From Sandaracinaceae bacterium (GTDB lineage Bacteria > Myxococcota_A > Polyangia > Polyangiales > Sandaracinaceae): 64,000 nucleotides of DNA. This document shows positions 52,720 through 62,545 of this stretch, piece after piece (the stretch's first letter is position 1; every line of letters begins with the position of its first letter). The stretch lies in NCBI GenBank assembly GCA_020633195.1, contig JACKEC010000017.1, positions 248,001-312,000 on the forward strand, in the 5' to 3' direction. The translations under genes were made by a program, and so were the position numbers. Below the pieces are notes generated by a model. It did not search any database and was not told the origin of the DNA. It worked only from the letters and a program-made list of their open reading frames with translations.

Positions 52720-53754
52720 GTGACCACCTCCGGCTACTCCGTCCTGGGCCCCGAGATCGTCAAGGACCTCCACGATCCGCGGCGGGACTTCGCCTACGAG
52801 GTGCTGGTCGGGCTCTCGGAGAAGCCCAAGCGGCTCTCGTCCAAGTACTTCTACGACGACGCGGGGAGCCGCTACTTCCAGCAGATCATGGGGCTCGAGG
52901 AGTACTACCCGACCCGCTGCGAGGAGGAGATCCTGCGGCGCTCGGCGGAGGCGATCGTCGCCCCGCTGCTGGACGGGCGGCCGATCAACCTCGTCGACCT
53001 CGGCGCCGGAGACGGCAAGAAGACGATGATCCTCATCGAGGAGCTCCGTCGCGTGGGCGCCGACTTCACGTTCGTCCCGATCGACATCTCCGAGGGCGCG
53101 ATGAAGGAGCTGGTCGGCAAGATCCGCGTCCAGATGCCCGACGTCTCGGTGGAGGGGCTCGTCTGCGAATACGCCGACGGCGTCCATCACCTCGCGCGCG
53201 TCGCGGGCGAGCGCCGCAACCTCGTCCTGTTCCTCGGCTCGAACATCGGCAACTTCGGGCGCGTGCGCGCGAACGCGTTCCTGCGGCGCCTGTGGAGCTC
53301 GCTCCGCGCGGGCGACTACGCGCTCGTCGGGTTCGACCTCAAGAAGGACATCGAGGTCCTGCTCGCCGCCTACAACGACAAGTCGGGGGTCACGAGCGCG
53401 TTCAACCTCAACCTGCTCGAGCGCATCAACCGCGAGCTCGGCGGCGACTTCGACGTCAGCACGTTCCGGCACTTCGGGACCTACAACGTGTTCAGCGGCG
53501 CGATGGAGAGCTACCTCGTGAGCCTCGTGCCGCAGGTCGTGACGATCGCGGCGCTCGAGCTGTCGTTCGCGTTCGACGCGTGGGAGCCGATCCACACGGA
53601 GTACAGCTACAAGTACCTGCGCAGCGACATCACGCGGCTCGCCGCGGGTTCGGGGTTCAGCGTGCAGCGTGACTTCGAGGACGAGCGCGGCTGGTTCGTC
53701 GACTCGCTCTGGCGCGCCGAGCACACGATCGCGGCGCCCACGCCCGAGCGTTAG
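52720..53754 (+). CDS. egtD: L-histidine N-alpha-methyltransferase (EgtD-like)
   Basis: 344 residues of the Methyltransf_33 family, which trimethylates histidine to hercynine in ergothioneine synthesis. The N-terminal PKRLSSKYFYDDAGSRYFQQIMGLEEYYPTRCEEEIL block, the SAM site NLVDLGAGDGKKT, the SNIGNFGR loop and the AFNLNLLERINRELGGDFD region are all typical. GTG at 52720 starts the frame. No EgtB-like partner is adjacent, so the product could be ergothioneine, ovothiol-related or another methylated histidine. It is divergent from the DUF1844 unit. Its TAG stop overlaps the TAA stop of tamA on the other strand (the shared bases read TTAG). Confidence 0.88.
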   Translation: MTTSGYSVLGPEIVKDLHDPRRDFAYEVLVGLSEKPKRLSSKYFYDDAGSRYFQQIMGLEEYYPTRCEEEILRRSAEAIVAPLLDGRPINLVDLGAGDGKKTMILIEELRRVGADFTFVPIDISEGAMKELVGKIRVQMPDVSVEGLVCEYADGVHHLARVAGERRNLVLFLGSNIGNFGRVRANAFLRRLWSSLRAGDYALVGFDLKKDIEVLLAAYNDKSGVTSAFNLNLLERINRELGGDFDVSTFRHFGTYNVFSGAMESYLVSLVPQVVTIAALELSFAFDAWEPIHTEYSYKYLRSDITRLAAGSGFSVQRDFEDERGWFVDSLWRAEHTIAAPTPER

Positions 53755-56747
53755 AAGACGCCGAGCGAGAAGTGGAAGGCGGCGAGCGGCTCGTTGAGCT
53801 GCGTGCGCTGGAGCAGGTTGAAGCCGACGTCGATCGCGAGGGGCCCGACCGGGGTCACGATGCGGACGCCGGCGCCGGCGGTCGGCCGCACGAAGTTCTC
53901 GTCCAACGTGATCGAGCTCGGGTCGGCCCAGTGGTTGCCGAGGTCGGTGAAGAGCGCGCCGTGGAACGCGGCGTAGATGGGGAAGCGGAACTCCGCGCGG
54001 ACCAGATAGAAGAACTCGCTGCCGCGCAGGATCGTCGCGGTCGCCGGATCGAGCACCTCGGCGAGGTCCTGGGGCTGGAGCTGGTCCTGGTTGAAGCCCC
54101 GCAAGGTGTCGACGCCGCCGAGGAAGAACTGGCGGTTGGCGAACGTGGTCTGGCCCGGCTCGAGGGGGACGATCCCGCCGACCCGGCCCTGGAACGCGAG
54201 GACGACGTCGTCGATCGGGACGTAGCCGTTGAGCGTGCCGGTGAGCTTGAGGATGTGCATCACGGGCGCGGGGCCGTCGTCCTGCGCCTCGCTCACCACG
54301 GAGCGCGCCCACTCCACGCCGGCGACCGCGTACCAGCCCTCGGTCGGGACGAACGAGCTGTCGCGCTCGTCGACGGTCGCGGCGACGCGGCTCGACACCA
54401 CCGCGGAGTCGCCCTCGGGGACGCGCAAGAGCCGTGTGATCTGCGGGTTGCCCATCGCGTCCATGAGGATCTGGTCGATGGTCTGCCCGCCGAACAGCGT
54501 CACGCCGTTGTGCTCGATCTGCGCCGACCACACGAGCGAGACGTGCGGGTCGGGGCGCCACGTGAAGGAGAGCGCGACGCCGTTCTTGTCGAGGCCGAAC
54601 GCGCGCTGGTTGTCGCGCAGGTGCACGAGGTCGAGGGTGGCCCGCACGTTCGGCAGCCCACCGATCTGAGGCAGCGCGAGCGTCGCGGTGATCCGACGCT
54701 CGAGCCGGTCGAGCACGGGGAGGCCGCTGATGTTCTGCTGGAGCTGCGGATCCTGGAAGAAGAACTGCAAGCCGAGTTGCGCGCGGAAGGTGAACCCGAG
54801 GGCGTACCCGAAGAGGTTCCTGTACGCGTACTCGAAGGAGCTGCGCAGGCCCTGGCCGGTGGAGATGCCGAGCTGGAAGTCGAAGTACTGCGGCATGCGC
54901 TCGTGGACCGTGACGACGATGGGCTTCACGCGCTCGGCGAGGTCCGGGTCGCGCGGCGCGATCGTGACGCTCGTGAAGATGCCCAGCGCCATCAGCGCGT
55001 CCTGGGAGTGGCGCACCGCGGACGGGCGGAAGATCTCGCCCTCGCGGATGCGGAGCGCGTCGCGGATCACACCGTCGGTCGCGCGCTCGTTGCCCTCGAG
55101 CGTGATCGCGCCGACGCGGACCTCGAAGCGCTCCACGACGTCGAGCACGACCTCGGCCCGCTCGCGGTTCTGGCTGAACCGAACGTCCGCGTCGATGCGC
55201 GCGTAGAGGTAGCCGCGCTCCCGGTACAGGTCGGTCATCCGCCGCAGCGACTCGTCGAGGCCGAGGTGCGAGAACGGCTCTCCGCGGCGAAGCTGGCTGG
55301 TGGCGAGAAGGTCGCGGCTCGAGACGGCCGAGTTGCCGCGCAGGGTCACGTCGAAGAGGAGCGTCCGCGGGCCTTCGAACACGGGGATCACGACGACGGT
55401 GCGGCCGCGGCCCACCGGGGAGAGGCGGACGTCGCCGATCCGCGCGCTGAGGAAGCCGGCCTGCTCGTAGACCTCTCGGAGGTGCTCGCGCGCGGTCTCG
55501 TAGAGCGGCGCGTAGAAGACCCGGCTCGGGTCGACCTCGAGCGGCCGCGCGGTCGAGCGGCGCTCGGACATCTCGCTCCGGCCGCCGAGGCCGAGCCGGT
55601 CGGCGAGGTCGGAGTCGACGGGGGCGAAGAGGCGCGTGTCCGGCAGCTCCTCCTCGAGGACGCTGACGACCTGCGACCGGAGGTAGCCCGTCTCGAAGTG
55701 CGCGGCGCCGGGGAAGGAGATCCCGACGACCGAGAGCGGGCGGCCCGGCTCGATCTGGACCTCGAGGACGACGGTTCCCTCCTCGTCGCCGCGGAAGCGC
55801 GCGAGCACGACCTCGGCGTCGCGGTAGCCGTGGCGCTGGAACAGCTCGACCACCCGAACGCGGAGCGCCTCGAGGGTGCGCCGCTGCAGGCGGTGGTCGC
55901 CGAGCTCGAGCGCCTCCTCGACGGTGGTCCGCTGGAGCGGCTCGTGGCCGACGATCCGGACCGTGTACTCGGGCCCGAGGTGGAGCGCGACCTCGATGTC
56001 GGCGCCCCCCGACGCGCGGTGGACGGTGGGGCGGCTGATGCGTGACTCCAGGTAGCCCGCGTCGCGCAGGCGAATCCGGGCCTGGGCCACGCCGTCGGTG
56101 AGGCGGGCCTGATCGACGACGTCGCCCTCGGCGAGGCCGAGCGCGTCCGAGAGGTCGAAGCCCTCGGGCGGGCGGTCCTCCGGGAAGGTGAAGCCGAGCA
56201 CGCGCAGCGGCTCCTGCTCGTCGACGATGACCCTCAGGATCTTGCGGGTGGGGTCGTCGGTGTCGCGGAGCCGGACCCGGACTCGCGCGTCGACGAACCC
56301 GCGCTCGGCGTACTCGGCGGCCACCGAGTCGACGACCCCCTGCAGCTCTGCTCCTTCGAGCTCGCCGTCGGGGCCGAGGGTGATCGTCGAGCGGACGTCC
56401 TCGTCGCTCATCGCCTCGTTGCCCGAGACGTCGATCCGCTCGATCAGGATCCGCGGCGTGAGCAGGACGACGAGGTCGACCCCGCCCGCGACGACCACGG
56501 CGTCGATCTGGACGTCGGCCCAGCGACCGTCGGCGAGGAGACGCAGCGTGGTCTCGCGGACGAGCGCCCGGCTCAGCGGGACGCCGGGGGTGACGCCCAC
56601 GTCGTCGGCGCTCGTCGCGCCCGAGGTCTCGCCCTCGATGCGGACCGCCATGACGCGGCGGCCGGCGAGGCGCGCGGGCACTTGCGCGCCGGCGACGCTC
56701 GCCCCGAGCGTCAGGGCGAGCAACACGGGGAGACCGAGGCGGATCAC
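53751..56747 (-). CDS. tamA: TamA/BamA-family (Omp85) outer membrane assembly protein with extended POTRA array
   Basis: 998 residues. Signal peptide MIRLGLPVLLALTLGASVAGAQ. The periplasmic part (about 25-640) shows about seven POTRA-like repeats, each opening with a beta strand pattern (VMAVRIEGE, IERIDVSGNE, LRVLGFTFPE, YTVRIVGHE, LSVVGISFPG, FDVTLRGNSA, VGAITLEGNE). A 16-strand Omp85 barrel follows (about 650-998: LGISTGQGLRSSFEYAYRNLFGY; FFLGGVDTLRGFNQDQL; GAGVRIVTPVGPLAIDVGFNL) and ends in Phe, the usual beta-signal. TamA normally has 3 POTRAs and BamA 5. The stop of tamB overlaps its ATG (ATGA), so the two form an operon. Confidence 0.88.
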   Translation of the reverse strand: MIRLGLPVLLALTLGASVAGAQVPARLAGRRVMAVRIEGETSGATSADDVGVTPGVPLSRALVRETTLRLLADGRWADVQIDAVVVAGGVDLVVLLTPRILIERIDVSGNEAMSDEDVRSTITLGPDGELEGAELQGVVDSVAAEYAERGFVDARVRVRLRDTDDPTRKILRVIVDEQEPLRVLGFTFPEDRPPEGFDLSDALGLAEGDVVDQARLTDGVAQARIRLRDAGYLESRISRPTVHRASGGADIEVALHLGPEYTVRIVGHEPLQRTTVEEALELGDHRLQRRTLEALRVRVVELFQRHGYRDAEVVLARFRGDEEGTVVLEVQIEPGRPLSVVGISFPGAAHFETGYLRSQVVSVLEEELPDTRLFAPVDSDLADRLGLGGRSEMSERRSTARPLEVDPSRVFYAPLYETAREHLREVYEQAGFLSARIGDVRLSPVGRGRTVVVIPVFEGPRTLLFDVTLRGNSAVSSRDLLATSQLRRGEPFSHLGLDESLRRMTDLYRERGYLYARIDADVRFSQNRERAEVVLDVVERFEVRVGAITLEGNERATDGVIRDALRIREGEIFRPSAVRHSQDALMALGIFTSVTIAPRDPDLAERVKPIVVTVHERMPQYFDFQLGISTGQGLRSSFEYAYRNLFGYALGFTFRAQLGLQFFFQDPQLQQNISGLPVLDRLERRITATLALPQIGGLPNVRATLDLVHLRDNQRAFGLDKNGVALSFTWRPDPHVSLVWSAQIEHNGVTLFGGQTIDQILMDAMGNPQITRLLRVPEGDSAVVSSRVAATVDERDSSFVPTEGWYAVAGVEWARSVVSEAQDDGPAPVMHILKLTGTLNGYVPIDDVVLAFQGRVGGIVPLEPGQTTFANRQFFLGGVDTLRGFNQDQLQPQDLAEVLDPATATILRGSEFFYLVRAEFRFPIYAAFHGALFTDLGNHWADPSSITLDENFVRPTAGAGVRIVTPVGPLAIDVGFNLLQRTQLNEPLAAFHFSLGVF

Positions 56748-59700
56748 TCGAATTCCAGGTGGTAGACCCAGTCGACGCCCAGGTTACCGAACGAGCTCGT
56801 GCCGTCGTAGTTGTAGTTGTCGTAGCTCACGCCGACGCGCTGGTTCTCGTCGACGGTCAGGTCCACGGCTCCGCGGAACTCGCGAGTCTCGCCGATCCCG
56901 GTGGTCGCGCTCAACCGGACGCGCTCGGCGATGCGGGTGCCGACGGAGAGGCGCGGCTCGCTCCGGCCCGTCCGCGGGCTGTAGCCGTTGACGACCCCGA
57001 ACTCGTCGATCCCGATGGTGCGGCGGACCTCGCGGTCGACGCCGGTGACCCGCGTGATCGCGTCGAGGGCGGCGGACGTCGCGAGGCCCGAGCCCTGCTG
57101 GAGCTGGTTGAGCTCGGCGCGCGTCATGCCGATCGCGAGCAGCGTGAGCACGTCCTCCTGCGACAGCTCGGGCTCCGCGCGGGTGGTCAGGGTGAGGTCG
57201 CTCGGCGGCGTGCCGCGCAGCGTGAGGGTGATGCGGAAGCTCGGCGCGCTCAGGTCGCTGGTGCGGCGCACCTCGGTGACCGCGATGACGTTCAGGTGCG
57301 GCTCGATGGCCTGCTCGTCCGTGAAGTCGATCGTCCCCGAGCGCACGTCGAACTGGTTGTTCTGGAAGAAGACCTGACCGCGGCGGATCTCCATCGCCCC
57401 GAGGACGCCGAAGCGCTGGTCGGTGCCGACGATCCGGAAGGGCGTGTCCTGGGTGCGGATGCGGACGTCCGCGTTGATCAGGTTGTTGGCGATCCGGAAC
57501 GGCGCGCGCTGCACCACGTGCAGGTCGAGCGCGACGGTGTCCTGGTCCGGGTCGTAGCGGCGGATGGTCGTGCGCTCCGTGCGGAACGCGCCGCGAACGA
57601 ACGAGGCGGCCACGTCGCCGAGGCTCCGCAGCTCGATCGGGCGCGCGTACTCGAAGCGGTCGACGCGGAGCTCGCCGCGCAGGGTGGGGAGCCGGTCGCC
57701 GCGGTTCCACGTCAGCTCCGTGCGGCCGCCGAAGCTCGTCTCGATGTCGTCGTCGAAGTCGTAGCTCAGGCCCGCGGCGCGCAGGTCGAACGAGTAGGTC
57801 TCGAGGCCCTGATCGCGCAGCTCGGCGGCGCCGGAGACGAGGTCGACGTGCCCGCCCGCGACGTCGGCGCCGAAGCCCTCGAACAGGATCGAGCGCTCGC
57901 TGAAGCGGATCGTCCCGCCGAGGTTCTCGACGGCGGGCTCGAACGAGGCGAACCGGAACCGGCCGTTGCGCACGTCGGCTTGTCCGAACAGCTCGGGGTC
58001 GGCGACGTCGCCGGTCACGCTGAAGCTCCCGCGCACGCTTCCGCCGGCCTCGCTCACCGAGCGGGTGAGGCGCGCGACGATGCCCAGGTCGACGTTGCCG
58101 TTCACGCGGAGCGCGAGCCCGTCCTCGATGGACGCGTAGCCCCGCAGGCGGATCCGCGAGTCGGGGCCGAGGAACCGCGCGCGCTCCACCGCGAGGATGC
58201 CGTCCTTGAAGCCGAGCCGGACCTCGCGGTCGCCGTGGATCTCGAGGTCACCCTGCGCGACCCGGACCTCGCTCAGCCGCACGCTGCCCTCGAGCGTCTC
58301 GGGGCGCCGCATCCCGCCGTCAATGAACGCGAGCACGCCCGTCACCGAGCCGTCGAGCGCCTGTCCGTCCGGCGTGGTCGGCAGGAGCGGCCGCAGGTCG
58401 AGCCCGTCGAGCCGCAGGGCCCCGCGCAGGGGGAGGTCGTTGGTCCGGCCGACCGCGAGGTCGACGACGAGGTGATCGTCGAGGCCGGTCCCGCACACGG
58501 TGAACGCCATCGGCCGCGTGAGCCGCGGCTGCGGGCCGTCGACGGTGCGCATCGGCGGGTCGGCCGGCCAGTCCGCGTTCGCGAGCCCGTCGCGCGCGAG
58601 GGCGCACGACTCGCGCGGCGGGTGATCGCGATCCCAGGTGCGCGCCTCGGCGACCCACGGGTCCTCGGTGTCCGTGAGGCGGACGTAGAAGCGCCCGTCC
58701 CCGAGCGGTCGGCCGTCGTAGTTGACGTTCGTGACGCCGACGTCGAAGTTCGCGCGCATCACGTCGAAGGTGCCGCCGACGTGCCCCACCACCGTGCCGA
58801 CGCCGGAGACGCCCGGCAGCCGATCGCCGACGCCTTCGATCTCGGCGAGCGCGAGGCGATCGGCGACCACGTTCAGGTCGAGGTGGCCGCCGAGCGACAT
58901 GCGCCCGTCGACCGTCACCGTGCCCGCGCCCTTGCGCAGCGAGAGGTACGCGACCGAGAGCTCGCCGCCCGCGGCGCCGCGATCCCAGTCGAGCCAGCGC
59001 CAGCGCCCGACGAGGTGTCCGTCGGTGAACGCGTAGTCGTTCAGGCTCACCGCGGGGAAGTCGAGGTTCATGTCGAGCTCGAGCGTCCCGCTCGGGAGAT
59101 CCTCGGGGAACCCGTTGGTGTAGTGCAAGCTCGCTTGCCCCTGCACGGTGCCCTGGTACGGCTCGTAGCGCTCGTCCTCCTCGAGCTGGAACACGTGATA
59201 GAAGTCGGCCATCCGCAGCTCGTCGAGGTGCAGGAGGCCCGTCATCTCGAAGCGGTTGCGGTGGAAGTCGAGGTAGAGGTCCTCGACGCGATAGCGGCTC
59301 TGCTCCTTGGTCGCGTGGACCATCGCGAAGCGCACGCCGAGGCCGTCCGGATCGAGCAGCGCGTCGCTCTCGACGTCGCCGAGGCGGAAGTCGTCGAACT
59401 GGAACCCCGCGAGCACGACGTGCCCCGTGACGTGCGGGTCCTGGAACGTGTTGTCGATGAGGCAGCGCGCGCGACCGGTGCCCTGGATGGGCCAGCGGTC
59501 GAGGGGCGTGATGTCGCGCAGGTCGAGGCTCTCGGTGACCGCGTCGACGTGGAGCTCGTTGTGGAAGCCGAGCAGGACGTTGCCGCGGAGCGTGGTGTGC
59601 GGCGCCGTCCCCACGAGGTTCTCGAAGCGGATGGCGTCTTCGCGGATCGACCAGCGGCCCGTGAAGTCGGCGCGCGGGACGCTGATCACGCGGCGCACGC

Positions 59701-60967
59701 GCGGGGCGTGCCACGGGTCGTGGCTGACCTGGAAGTCGTGCGTGGCGAGGCGGATCGGGCCGCTCATCCGGACCGGGTCGAGGGTCCCCGCGAGGCGCAT
59801 CTCCCCGTTGAAGAACCACTCCACGATCCCGTTCTCCGTCACCCCGAGGTCGACCATGAGGCGGGTCATGCTCAGCTCTTCGGGGCGCGCCGTGACGTCC
59901 ACGGGGAAGCCGCGCTCCGGGTCCAGGGTGATCGTCCCTTGCACCAGGACGCGGCCGCCGTCGTGCGGCAGGTTCGCGATGCTCCCCTCGAGGATCTGGA
60001 TCTCGCGGTTGTTCGCGCGCACCTCGAGGTGGGTCGACTCGCCGATCCCGAACTGCTCGATCGCGCCGCCCTGCAGATCGATGGCGCCGCGGGCGACTTG
60101 GTCCTCGCCCTCCATCGAGAGCTGCGCGTCGACGGTGAGCCGGCCGCGGATCGGAGGCAGGGTCACCTCGGGTGGGAACGGCGCGCGCGCGAGGTGCGCG
60201 AGGTCGTAGCTGACGTGGACCCGGCCGGTGTAGCCGGTCTCTCCGAGCGGCAGCGGCAGCTGACCCGCGTCGACGGAGACCCGCAGGTCGGGGGTGCGGA
60301 CGCGGAGGTGCGGGATTCGGACCTGATCCTCGGTGACCTCGATCTCCCCGGTCACGCGCTGGATGGTCTCGCGACCGGCCGCGTGACGGATCCAGCCGGC
60401 GCGGCTGTCGGCGTCCACCGAGAAGCCGTCGTCGGTCGAGCGGAGGTGGAGCTCCACGTCCCGGAGCTGGCCGCTCGCGTCCGGGTCGGCGTCCACGGTG
60501 AGCGTGGACTCGTAGACGTGGAGCGCGTCGAACGGCAGCTCGGGCTGGCCCCCGCCCTGGTCGGGGCCGCCCCGCGGGAGGTTGCGGACCTGCCCGTTGC
60601 GGATGACGAGGCGCAGGTTGGCGCCTCGGATCGTGATCGTCTGGATGTCGAGGCCGCCTCGCAGCAGGGCGCGGAAGCTCGGGGTGATCCGCAGCTCGTC
60701 GGCCTCGGCGGTGCGCCCGTAGACGGGGTCGTCGAGGGTGATGTCGCGCGCCACGAGCGAGAAGGGGACGAGCTGCAGCTGGATGCGGCCGATCGTGGCG
60801 TCGAGGCCGAGCTCGTCGCGGATCGCCCGATGGGCCAGCGTCTGCAGACGATCGCGGCTGGTCCGGCTGCGCACGAGGCCGGCCGCCGACGCAGGAATCC
60901 CCAGGGCGAACACCCCGAGGACGAGCGCCCATCGGCGCCATCGTTGCCAGCGTAGAGCGCGGGTCAC
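56744..60967 (-). CDS. tamB: TamB-family (DUF490) translocation/assembly or lipid-transport protein
   Basis: 1407 residues. An N-terminal signal anchor (WALVLGVFALGIPASAAGLV) is followed by an AsmA-like region (DATIGRIQLQLVPFSLVARDITLDDP) and then about 1,000 residues of repeating beta strands expected to form a long hydrophobic groove bridging the envelope. The conserved TamB C-terminal DUF490 domain (about 1050-1407) includes FDLRAAGLSYDF, GAMEIRRGQVFFQNNQFDV, FRITLTLRGTPPSDLTLTTRAEPELSQEDVLTLLAIG and SVGTRIAERVRLSATTGIGE, and the protein ends in an aromatic/acidic tail. TamB-type proteins move phospholipid or help autotransporters with TamA. The start is GTG at 60967. First gene of the tamB-tamA operon. 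Confidence 0.9.
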   Translation of the reverse strand: MTRALRWQRWRRWALVLGVFALGIPASAAGLVRSRTSRDRLQTLAHRAIRDELGLDATIGRIQLQLVPFSLVARDITLDDPVYGRTAEADELRITPSFRALLRGGLDIQTITIRGANLRLVIRNGQVRNLPRGGPDQGGGQPELPFDALHVYESTLTVDADPDASGQLRDVELHLRSTDDGFSVDADSRAGWIRHAAGRETIQRVTGEIEVTEDQVRIPHLRVRTPDLRVSVDAGQLPLPLGETGYTGRVHVSYDLAHLARAPFPPEVTLPPIRGRLTVDAQLSMEGEDQVARGAIDLQGGAIEQFGIGESTHLEVRANNREIQILEGSIANLPHDGGRVLVQGTITLDPERGFPVDVTARPEELSMTRLMVDLGVTENGIVEWFFNGEMRLAGTLDPVRMSGPIRLATHDFQVSHDPWHAPRVRRVISVPRADFTGRWSIREDAIRFENLVGTAPHTTLRGNVLLGFHNELHVDAVTESLDLRDITPLDRWPIQGTGRARCLIDNTFQDPHVTGHVVLAGFQFDDFRLGDVESDALLDPDGLGVRFAMVHATKEQSRYRVEDLYLDFHRNRFEMTGLLHLDELRMADFYHVFQLEEDERYEPYQGTVQGQASLHYTNGFPEDLPSGTLELDMNLDFPAVSLNDYAFTDGHLVGRWRWLDWDRGAAGGELSVAYLSLRKGAGTVTVDGRMSLGGHLDLNVVADRLALAEIEGVGDRLPGVSGVGTVVGHVGGTFDVMRANFDVGVTNVNYDGRPLGDGRFYVRLTDTEDPWVAEARTWDRDHPPRESCALARDGLANADWPADPPMRTVDGPQPRLTRPMAFTVCGTGLDDHLVVDLAVGRTNDLPLRGALRLDGLDLRPLLPTTPDGQALDGSVTGVLAFIDGGMRRPETLEGSVRLSEVRVAQGDLEIHGDREVRLGFKDGILAVERARFLGPDSRIRLRGYASIEDGLALRVNGNVDLGIVARLTRSVSEAGGSVRGSFSVTGDVADPELFGQADVRNGRFRFASFEPAVENLGGTIRFSERSILFEGFGADVAGGHVDLVSGAAELRDQGLETYSFDLRAAGLSYDFDDDIETSFGGRTELTWNRGDRLPTLRGELRVDRFEYARPIELRSLGDVAASFVRGAFRTERTTIRRYDPDQDTVALDLHVVQRAPFRIANNLINADVRIRTQDTPFRIVGTDQRFGVLGAMEIRRGQVFFQNNQFDVRSGTIDFTDEQAIEPHLNVIAVTEVRRTSDLSAPSFRITLTLRGTPPSDLTLTTRAEPELSQEDVLTLLAIGMTRAELNQLQQGSGLATSAALDAITRVTGVDREVRRTIGIDEFGVVNGYSPRTGRSEPRLSVGTRIAERVRLSATTGIGETREFRGAVDLTVDENQRVGVSYDNYNYDGTSSFGNLGVDWVYHLEFE

Positions 60968-61072
60968 ATGCGAGCCCGATCCTTAACACGGTGGCTGAAA
61001 ACCCGCGTGTTCTCGACCTGATCCTGGCGCTCGCGGTTCGTGCCCGCCACCCGGCGCGCTATCCTGCGGGCG

Positions 61073-61558
61073 ATGGTCGATCCGAACGCCATGCTTCAGG
61101 GACGCACCCGCGAGACGCGCATTCGCCGCGACGACGCCGGTCGATGGTTCGACGGGGACGATCCGATCGCTCACCCGCTGCTCACCCGCGCCTTCGACGC
61201 CTGGCTCGTCCCGGCCCCCGACGGCTCCGGCCGCTGGTGTCTTTCGAACGACATCAACTGGGCGTTCGTCGCCATCGAGGGGCCCCCGCGCTTCGTCCGC
61301 GCGGTGGACGTGTCGAGCGCGATCACCCTGCGCCTGTCGGACGGCCGCGCGGTGCCGCTCGATCCCGACACGCTGCGCCAGGGCCCCGACGGGGCGCTCT
61401 ACTGCGACGTCGAGGCGGGGCTCTCGGCGCGGTTCGACTCGCACGCCGCGATGCAGCTCGGGGACCTCCTCGACGAGGACGCCGAGGGCGTCTTCCTCAC
61501 CATCGCGGGGCGCCGGGTGCGACCCCCGACCGTCGACGATCCGCTCGGCCTGAGCTAG
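61073..61558 (+). CDS. DUF1285-like protein
   Basis: 161 residues from ATG 61073 (MVDPNAML). The segment RIRRDDAGRWFDGDDPIAHPLLTRAFDAWLVPAPDGSGRWCLSNDINWAFVAIEGPPRFVRAV resembles the DUF1285 pattern (GxWfxxgxPI, then a beta domain contacting a ligand), and ARFDSHAAMQLGDLLDED fits its second half. The function of the family is not established. It is divergent from tamB and 12 bases upstream of the thioredoxin-like gene. Confidence 0.6.
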   Translation: MVDPNAMLQGRTRETRIRRDDAGRWFDGDDPIAHPLLTRAFDAWLVPAPDGSGRWCLSNDINWAFVAIEGPPRFVRAVDVSSAITLRLSDGRAVPLDPDTLRQGPDGALYCDVEAGLSARFDSHAAMQLGDLLDEDAEGVFLTIAGRRVRPPTVDDPLGLS

Positions 61559-61570
61559 AACCACCTCTGC

Positions 61571-62188
61571 ATGGACAAGCGTCGCCAGGCCGATGGGATC
61601 GCCGCGGTCGCCGTCTTCGTGCTCGGCGCGCCGCTCATCTGGTTGGGCGCGAGCGCCTTCGCGCAGGGTGAGCGGACCCGCCACCAGGCGCCCATCCGGG
61701 CGCTGCTCGGGCCGCGCGCGTACGCCGCGTGGGACCGCGGCGAGACGTTCCCCGAGCACTACATGGGCAACAACCGGACGGCGCCGGACTTCGAGCTGCC
61801 GATGGCCGACGGCACCACCTGGCGCCTCTCGGATCACCGGGGTCGCGTGATCGTCATGAACTTCTGGACGGTCACCTGCCAGCCCTGCATGGAGGAGATG
61901 CCCAGCCTCGTCGAGCTCGCCGGAGAGCTCGCGGATCGCGACGACATCGAGCTGGTCACGATCAGCGTCGACCGCGACTGGGACACGGTCCGCAGCGTCG
62001 TCCCGGACGACTCGCCGCTCACCGTGTTGCTCGACTCGGACCGCTCGATCGTGAACGGGAGCTTCGGCACGCGCCTGTTCCCGGAGACCTGGGTCATCGA
62101 CCGCGAGGGCTTCATCCGGCTCCGCGTGGACGGCCAGCGCGAGTGGTCGAGCGCCCTCGCCCTGGATGCGTTCGAAGCCTACCTGTAG
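61571..62188 (+). CDS. TlpA/ResA-type periplasmic thiol-disulfide oxidoreductase
   Basis: 205 residues. An N-terminal signal anchor (GIAAVAVFVLGAPLIWLGASAFA) holds a thioredoxin-fold domain outside: APDFELPMADGTTWRLSDHRGRVIVMNFWTVTCQPCMEEMPSL with active-site CQPC, then VTISVDRDWDTV and the cis-Pro segment FGTRLFPETWVIDREG. Such proteins reduce apocytochrome c cysteines (CcmG/ResA role) or other envelope disulfides. The nearby ccmAB genes on the opposite strand make a cytochrome c role attractive but unproven. A small lipoprotein gene follows after 11 bases. Confidence 0.88.
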   Translation: MDKRRQADGIAAVAVFVLGAPLIWLGASAFAQGERTRHQAPIRALLGPRAYAAWDRGETFPEHYMGNNRTAPDFELPMADGTTWRLSDHRGRVIVMNFWTVTCQPCMEEMPSLVELAGELADRDDIELVTISVDRDWDTVRSVVPDDSPLTVLLDSDRSIVNGSFGTRLFPETWVIDREGFIRLRVDGQREWSSALALDAFEAYL

Positions 62189-62199
62189 ATTGATGGGCG

Positions 62200-62541
62200 A
62201 TGCGCGTCCCCGTCGCCGTCCTCGCTCGTGTTCGTGGCCCCGCGCTGGCGGCGGCGATGCTCGGTTGCAGCAGCGCGCCCGCGGAGCCCATCGAGCCGCT
62301 TCCGTCGCCCGACCCGACCGTGGCCGTCTCGACCGCGCCGATGGAGCTGCCCGACGCGGTCACCTACGACGTCGACGCGGAGACCGAGCGCCTCGAGCGC
62401 GCCGATCGGACCCTCGCCGCCGCCGAGGCGCGCCGGACGCGCCGGATCGACGCCGAGGAGGCGGCCGCGCGACCGCGGGTCCGCCAGATCCCGGTGCAGC
62501 CGCCGAATCACTGGATCGGCGTCGCCTGCGGTCGAGGCTGA
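62200..62541 (+). CDS. Small lipoprotein, function unknown
   Basis: 113 residues. MRVPVAVLARVRGPALAAAMLGC gives a lipobox (MLGC) with Cys23. The mature part is charged, with a helical segment (VDAETERLERADRTLAAAEARRTRRIDAEEAAARPR) and a C-terminal Cys (GVACGRG). Eleven bases after the TlpA-type gene, so likely cotranscribed. It converges on the small membrane gene with a 4-base gap. Confidence 0.6.
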   Translation: MRVPVAVLARVRGPALAAAMLGCSSAPAEPIEPLPSPDPTVAVSTAPMELPDAVTYDVDAETERLERADRTLAAAEARRTRRIDAEEAAARPRVRQIPVQPPNHWIGVACGRG

Positions 62542-62545
62542 CCCG

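Noticed and set aside
56759..60955. A 1,398-codon open frame on the plus strand opposite tamB
   Set aside because: Long antisense frames are expected at this GC content. Its translation is dominated by Arg, Ala, Val, Asp and Glu repeats with no domain, while the tamB frame has clear family motifs.
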